From Propionibacteriaceae bacterium (GTDB lineage Bacteria; Actinomycetota; Actinomycetes; Propionibacteriales; Propionibacteriaceae), in the NCBI GenBank assembly GCA_031287505.1, contig JAITSW010000065.1, forward strand, positions 1 through 10,012: a stretch of DNA of 10,012 bases, read 5' to 3'. The notes under the pieces were generated by a model. The model did not search any database and was not told where the DNA came from. It saw only the letters and a program-made list of their open reading frames with translations. The position numbers were made by a program, and so were the translations under genes. Shown one piece after another: positions 7,709 through 10,012 of this stretch. Every line of letters starts with the position of its first letter. Position 1 is the first letter of the stretch.

Positions 7709-8688
7709 AAAACTCTTTAGGCGATGTCAACCCCAAGCTGGCGCGCACCGTTTCGTCTCACCTGAATCGCATCGAGAAAAGACTCCTTTGCGAAGCTCAG
7801 GCGGATACCGAGTTTGTCTCGGCGGCGGCCAGCCACATTATCAAGGCCGGCGGAAAGCGTTTTCGCCCAACGTTAGTGGTGCTCTCATCGCAATTAGGCT
7901 CGCAAGCCCGCAAAGAAGATGTCTGCAATGCCTCGGTGGTGGTAGAGCTTACCCATGTGGCTTCGCTTTACCACGACGACGTGATGGACGAAGCCGCACT
8001 GCGCCGCGGCGTGCCCAGCGCTAATGCCAAGTGGGGGAATCTCACCGCCATCTTGGTGGGGGATTACCTCTTCGCCCGCGCCTCCGCGGTGGTGGCAGAT
8101 TTGGGCGCTGACTATGTCGCCCTCCAAGCTCGCACCTTCCAACGCCTGGTGCAGGGGCAGATAGCCGAGACAGAGGGGCCAAGGGGCAATCAAGACCCGT
8201 TGGCCCACTATTTGCAGGTAGTTGCCGATAAAACCGGCTCATTGATTTCCACCTCGGCAGTGTTTGGGGCAATGGTTGCCGGACTGCCTGACGAGCAGAT
8301 CGAAGCCCTGAGGCTATTCGGCGAAGAGGTGGGGGCAATCTTCCAGCTCGGCGACGACATCATCGACATCGTTTCCGACGAATCGGGCAAGACGCCAGGT
8401 GCCGACCTCAAGGCCGGAGTGCCAACCCTGCCAACTTTGCTGGTGCGCCAGCTAGCCAGACCCCAAGATGGGCGCTTGCTTGAGTTGCTAGACGGCGGCA
8501 TCAACACTGATGCGCACGTCCAAGAAGCCCTGACCTTGCTCCGTTCCCACCCGGCGCTGGCGCAGGCAAGATCCGATGTCATCCGCCGCAGCGAATTGGC
8601 ACGAAGCTACTTGGCCCCACTGCCCAAAGTCCCCGCGCGCGACGCACTAGAAGCTCTATGCGACACTGTTGTCACCCGTTCTTCCTAG
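7705..8688 (+). CDS. Long-chain trans-polyprenyl diphosphate synthase (IspB/GrcC/HepT-like)
   Basis: This enzyme of the E-isoprenyl diphosphate synthase family condenses isopentenyl diphosphate onto an allylic primer, probably making the menaquinone side chain. From TTG 7705 the protein has 327 residues, a normal length. Visible motifs are GGKRFRP (49-55), the first aspartate-rich motif D91-D92-V-M-D95 in HVASLYHDDVMDEA, the RRGVPSAN block (100-107), KTGSLIS (176-182) and the second aspartate-rich motif D217-D218-I-I-D221 in QLGDDIIDIVSD. Residues 5 and 4 before the first motif are small (A86, S87); in this family small residues here allow long products, so C30-C50 is more likely than farnesyl. 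The exact chain length cannot be read. TTG overlaps the nuoN stop (TTGA) with GAGGT 9 bases upstream, so it is translated as the last gene of the nuo operon. A similar synthase near nuoN is known in other actinobacteria. The stop is TAG. Confidence 0.93.
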   Translation: MKNSLGDVNPKLARTVSSHLNRIEKRLLCEAQADTEFVSAAASHIIKAGGKRFRPTLVVLSSQLGSQARKEDVCNASVVVELTHVASLYHDDVMDEAALRRGVPSANAKWGNLTAILVGDYLFARASAVVADLGADYVALQARTFQRLVQGQIAETEGPRGNQDPLAHYLQVVADKTGSLISTSAVFGAMVAGLPDEQIEALRLFGEEVGAIFQLGDDIIDIVSDESGKTPGADLKAGVPTLPTLLVRQLARPQDGRLLELLDGGINTDAHVQEALTLLRSHPALAQARSDVIRRSELARSYLAPLPKVPARDALEALCDTVVTRSS

Positions 8689-8738
8689 ACCGGTGTTGCG
8701 CTGGTGTCCTATCACGTCCTCAAGGCCGTGTCTAACCC

Positions 8739-8762
8739 ATAGCGTCGTGCCGACTCCGCTAT
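8739..8762. terminator. Possible bidirectional hairpin between convergent genes
   Basis: Within the 105-base gap between the polyprenyl synthase and the adenosyltransferase, ATAGC (8739-8743) plus GTCG (8744-8747) can pair with CGAC (8751-8754) and GCTAT (8758-8762). This gives a 9-bp stem with a TGC loop and a 3-base bulge. It sits where two converging transcripts should end. No T-run follows on either strand, so it is not a classical intrinsic terminator. It could be a U-less actinobacterial terminator, an RNA-stabilising end or chance. A longer-range pairing of 8685-8694 with 8774-8784 would enclose it. Confidence 0.35.
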
Positions 8763-8793
8763 CGCCATCGCGAACCTGGTCTAGATCTCCTGG

Positions 8794-9459
8794 TCACTTG
8801 TCGAGTTGCCCCTGCTGGGCTTGGATTCGCCCACGCGAGGCGACCGCTGATTTGCCGCTGATTTCGCGATCGGCCGCCGGAACCCAGAGAATCTCGCCAG
8901 CCTCTTGGGCGAGGTGCCGTCCGAGCACGAAGAGCAGGTCGGATAGGCGGTTGAGATAGCGGATGGCGGTGAGTGAAACGCCCCCAGAAGCGGCATCTCC
9001 TTCTGTCGAGCCGTAGAGCTCCGCAGCTTGCCAGGCAGCGCGTTCGGCGCGGCGTACCACCGCGCGGGCCAGTTGCGCATAGGCGGCAGCTTGCGTCCCC
9101 CCGGGCAACGCAAACGAACGCAGCGCGGGTAAGTCTTTGCCGTATTCGTCTATCCATGATTCCAGACGCACAACTGCGGTTTCCTCGATACGCAGCGGCG
9201 GATATTCGGGGTTAATGGCTAACGGGGTAGCCAGGTCTGCTCCGACATCGAAGAGCTCATTTTGGATTTGGCGCAGAACCCCTCGGACGCCGTCGGGCAA
9301 TTCTGGCTGGGCTACCACAACTCCAAGGATGGAGTTGGCTTCATCGACCGAGCCATAGGCCTGCACTCGGGGATCTGTCTTGGATGCAGCGCTCATATCA
9401 GCGAGCCGGGTCTGTCCAGCATCGCCGGTGCGGGTATAAATGCGCGTCAGTTTCACCAT
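8794..9459 (-). CDS. pduO: PduO-type ATP:cob(I)alamin adenosyltransferase
   Basis: This cytoplasmic enzyme transfers the adenosyl group of ATP to cob(I)alamin, making coenzyme B12 for radical enzymes such as methylmalonyl-CoA mutase. The 221-residue protein has the full PduO/MMAB signature. The N-terminal ATP loop is YTRTGDAGQTRLAD (8-21), followed by DPRVQAYGSVDEANSILG (29-46). The active-site helix is R132-x3-R136-R137-A-E139-R140, with the same spacing as R186/R190/R191/E193 of human MMAB. YLNRLSDLLFVLGR (168-181) holds the conserved N170 and D174. The last about 22 residues are a hydrophilic tail beyond the usual family end. The start is ATG at 9459. No good Shine-Dalgarno is seen, but a TAGAGT box 7 bases upstream suggests a leaderless mRNA. 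It converges with the polyprenyl synthase gene and diverges from parA. No B12-dependent enzyme or B12 biosynthesis gene is in view to show which pathway it serves. Confidence 0.94.
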   Translation of the reverse strand: MVKLTRIYTRTGDAGQTRLADMSAASKTDPRVQAYGSVDEANSILGVVVAQPELPDGVRGVLRQIQNELFDVGADLATPLAINPEYPPLRIEETAVVRLESWIDEYGKDLPALRSFALPGGTQAAAYAQLARAVVRRAERAAWQAAELYGSTEGDAASGGVSLTAIRYLNRLSDLLFVLGRHLAQEAGEILWVPAADREISGKSAVASRGRIQAQQGQLDK

Positions 9460-9466
9460 AGAAAGA

Positions 9467-9472
9467 ACTCTA
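9467..9472 (-). promoter_or_regulatory. Candidate -10 box (TANNNT) for the adenosyltransferase, leaderless type
   Basis: On the - strand TAGAGT is followed by 7 bases and then ATG 9459. This matches the actinobacterial -10 consensus TANNNT at the distance that would place the transcript start at, or just before, the start codon. No convincing -35 element is visible at the usual spacing. Inferred from pattern only. Confidence 0.4.
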
Positions 9473-9496
9473 CCTTCCGATCATTCCAACCATGCG

Positions 9497-9522
9497 CTAG
9501 CCGCGATAGGGAAGTAGGCTAG
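9497..9522. repeat. 6-bp inverted repeat in the divergent intergenic region
   Basis: CTAGCC (9497-9502) and GGCTAG (9517-9522) form an inverted repeat with a 14-base spacer. The right arm overlaps the candidate parA -10 box. It could be an operator, but arms this short arise often by chance. Confidence 0.25.
9515..9520 (+). promoter_or_regulatory. Candidate -10 box (TANNNT) for parA, leaderless type
   Basis: TAGGCT at 9515-9520 lies 6 bases before GTG 9527. Its first three bases (9515-9517) are also the in-frame TAG that closes the parA reading frame upstream. Purine-rich AGGGGG at 9521-9526 touches the start codon and is too close to act as a ribosome binding site, so a leaderless transcript beginning at or near the GTG is plausible. 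No clear -35 box is seen. Confidence 0.4.
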
Positions 9523-9526
9523 GGGG

Positions 9527-10012
9527 GTGAGTTCTGACGCTTTGTTTGATGTAAAAGTAGCCCAAGAAGATCAACTTGGCCCGACGGGGCGTCCTTGGCC
9601 TGATCTTCCCGAGCCTGCTTCCCCTGATCCACAGCGGGTCAAGCATGCGCTGGTCATTGCGATGTGCAACCAAAAGGGCGGTGTGGGAAAGACCACCACG
9701 TCCATCAACCTGGGTGCTGCCCTTGCCGAGACCGGTAGAGATGTTTTGCTGGTTGATTTTGATCCGCAAGGCTCGCTGTCGGTGGGTTTGGGCGCCAACC
9801 CGCACACATTGGACGCCACAGTTTACGACCTGCTGACCAATAAGAACGTCAGCGTCGACGACATCATCCAAGACACGCCCACCGAGGGTTTGAAGTTGCT
9901 TCCCAGCAATATTGATCTGGCGGCTGCCGAGATTCAGCTTGTCAGCGAGGTCGCCCGCGAATTCACCCTCAAACGGGTGCTTGACAGGGTGCGAGACCGC
10001 TTTGACATCATC
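9527..10012 (+). CDS. parA: ParA/Soj-family chromosome-partitioning-type ATPase, 3' end missing
   Basis: This is a deviant-Walker P-loop ATPase of the ParA/MinD superfamily, which binds DNA or a partner in an ATP-dependent way to position chromosomes or other cargo. The first 162 residues are visible. The deviant Walker A KGGVGKTT spans residues 50-57, with the signature lysine K50. Walker A' is VDFDPQGS (76-83), and the LLPSNIDLAAAEIQLV block (124-139) is typical of Soj-like proteins. The 45-residue N-terminal leader contains TGRPWPDLPEP (20-30), resembling the leader of the actinobacterial ParA homologue encoded just upstream of scpA and scpB rather than the parA of the oriC parAB pair; this is from memory of the family. 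GTG 9527 is chosen because the frame is closed by TAG at 9515-9517 and the leader is conserved. ATG 9662 would begin just before the P-loop and lose the leader. The gene runs off the window; the missing part should contain the Walker B region and C-terminal half. Confidence 0.92.
   Translation, partial: MSSDALFDVKVAQEDQLGPTGRPWPDLPEPASPDPQRVKHALVIAMCNQKGGVGKTTTSINLGAALAETGRDVLLVDFDPQGSLSVGLGANPHTLDATVYDLLTNKNVSVDDIIQDTPTEGLKLLPSNIDLAAAEIQLVSEVAREFTLKRVLDRVRDRFDII

Noticed and set aside
9662..9664. ATG 9662 as the parA start
   Set aside because: It lies only four codons before the signature lysine of the P-loop, removing the first beta strand and the leader segment TGRPWPDLPEP that resembles other actinobacterial homologues. 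GTG 9527 gives a complete N-terminus.
9497..9871. 124-codon open frame on the - strand, antisense to the parA start
   Set aside because: It overlaps the clearly coding P-loop region of parA and has no recognisable motif.
1..10012. CRISPR arrays, insertion sequences, tRNA or rRNA genes, phage or defence genes
   Set aside because: No regularly spaced direct repeats, transposase motifs or RNA gene signatures were seen. Nearly all of the window is accounted for by conserved housekeeping genes.

Overview
The window is a compact, moderately GC-rich actinobacterial-type chromosomal segment. It is mostly the distal half of a respiratory complex I (nuo) operon, read left to right on the + strand. The evidence for an actinobacterium is the nuo order, long hydrophilic C-terminal tails on NuoH and NuoJ, GTG and TTG starts, a long-chain polyprenyl diphosphate synthase fused to the end of the operon, and a ParA-like ATPase with the N-terminal leader seen in the actinobacterial parA-scpA-scpB neighbourhood. 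The sequence does not give a genus. A propionibacteria-like lineage would fit but is not demonstrated.

Positions 1-7708 hold nuoH (5' end outside the window), nuoI, nuoJ, nuoK, nuoL, nuoM and nuoN. Together these are the membrane arm of NADH:quinone oxidoreductase plus the 23-kDa-type ferredoxin subunit that feeds electrons to the quinone. H/I, I/J, J/K and M/N overlap by 1-4 bases (ATGA, GTGA, GTGA and TGATG). K to L and L to M are separated by only 10 and 13 bases, and those gaps carry the next Shine-Dalgarno. Key charged residues of the antiporter-like subunits are all present, so the complex looks functional. The operon continues at 7705 with a trans-polyprenyl diphosphate synthase whose TTG start overlaps the nuoN stop. 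It probably makes the side chain of the menaquinone that complex I reduces.

Positions 8689-8793 are a 105-base convergent gap with a weak bidirectional hairpin. A PduO-type cob(I)alamin adenosyltransferase follows on the - strand (8794-9459). A 67-base divergent gap separates it from a ParA/Soj-type ATPase on the + strand (9527 to the window end, truncated). Both divergent genes have a TANNNT -10-like box 6-7 bases before the start codon, suggesting leaderless transcripts.

I found no mobile elements, CRISPR arrays, RNA genes, frameshifts or new multigene system; this is a core-metabolism region. The most unusual sequence structure is a perfect 11-bp inverted repeat with a 5-base loop inside the nuoN coding region (6260-6286). 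There is no gene-free stretch longer than about 105 bases.
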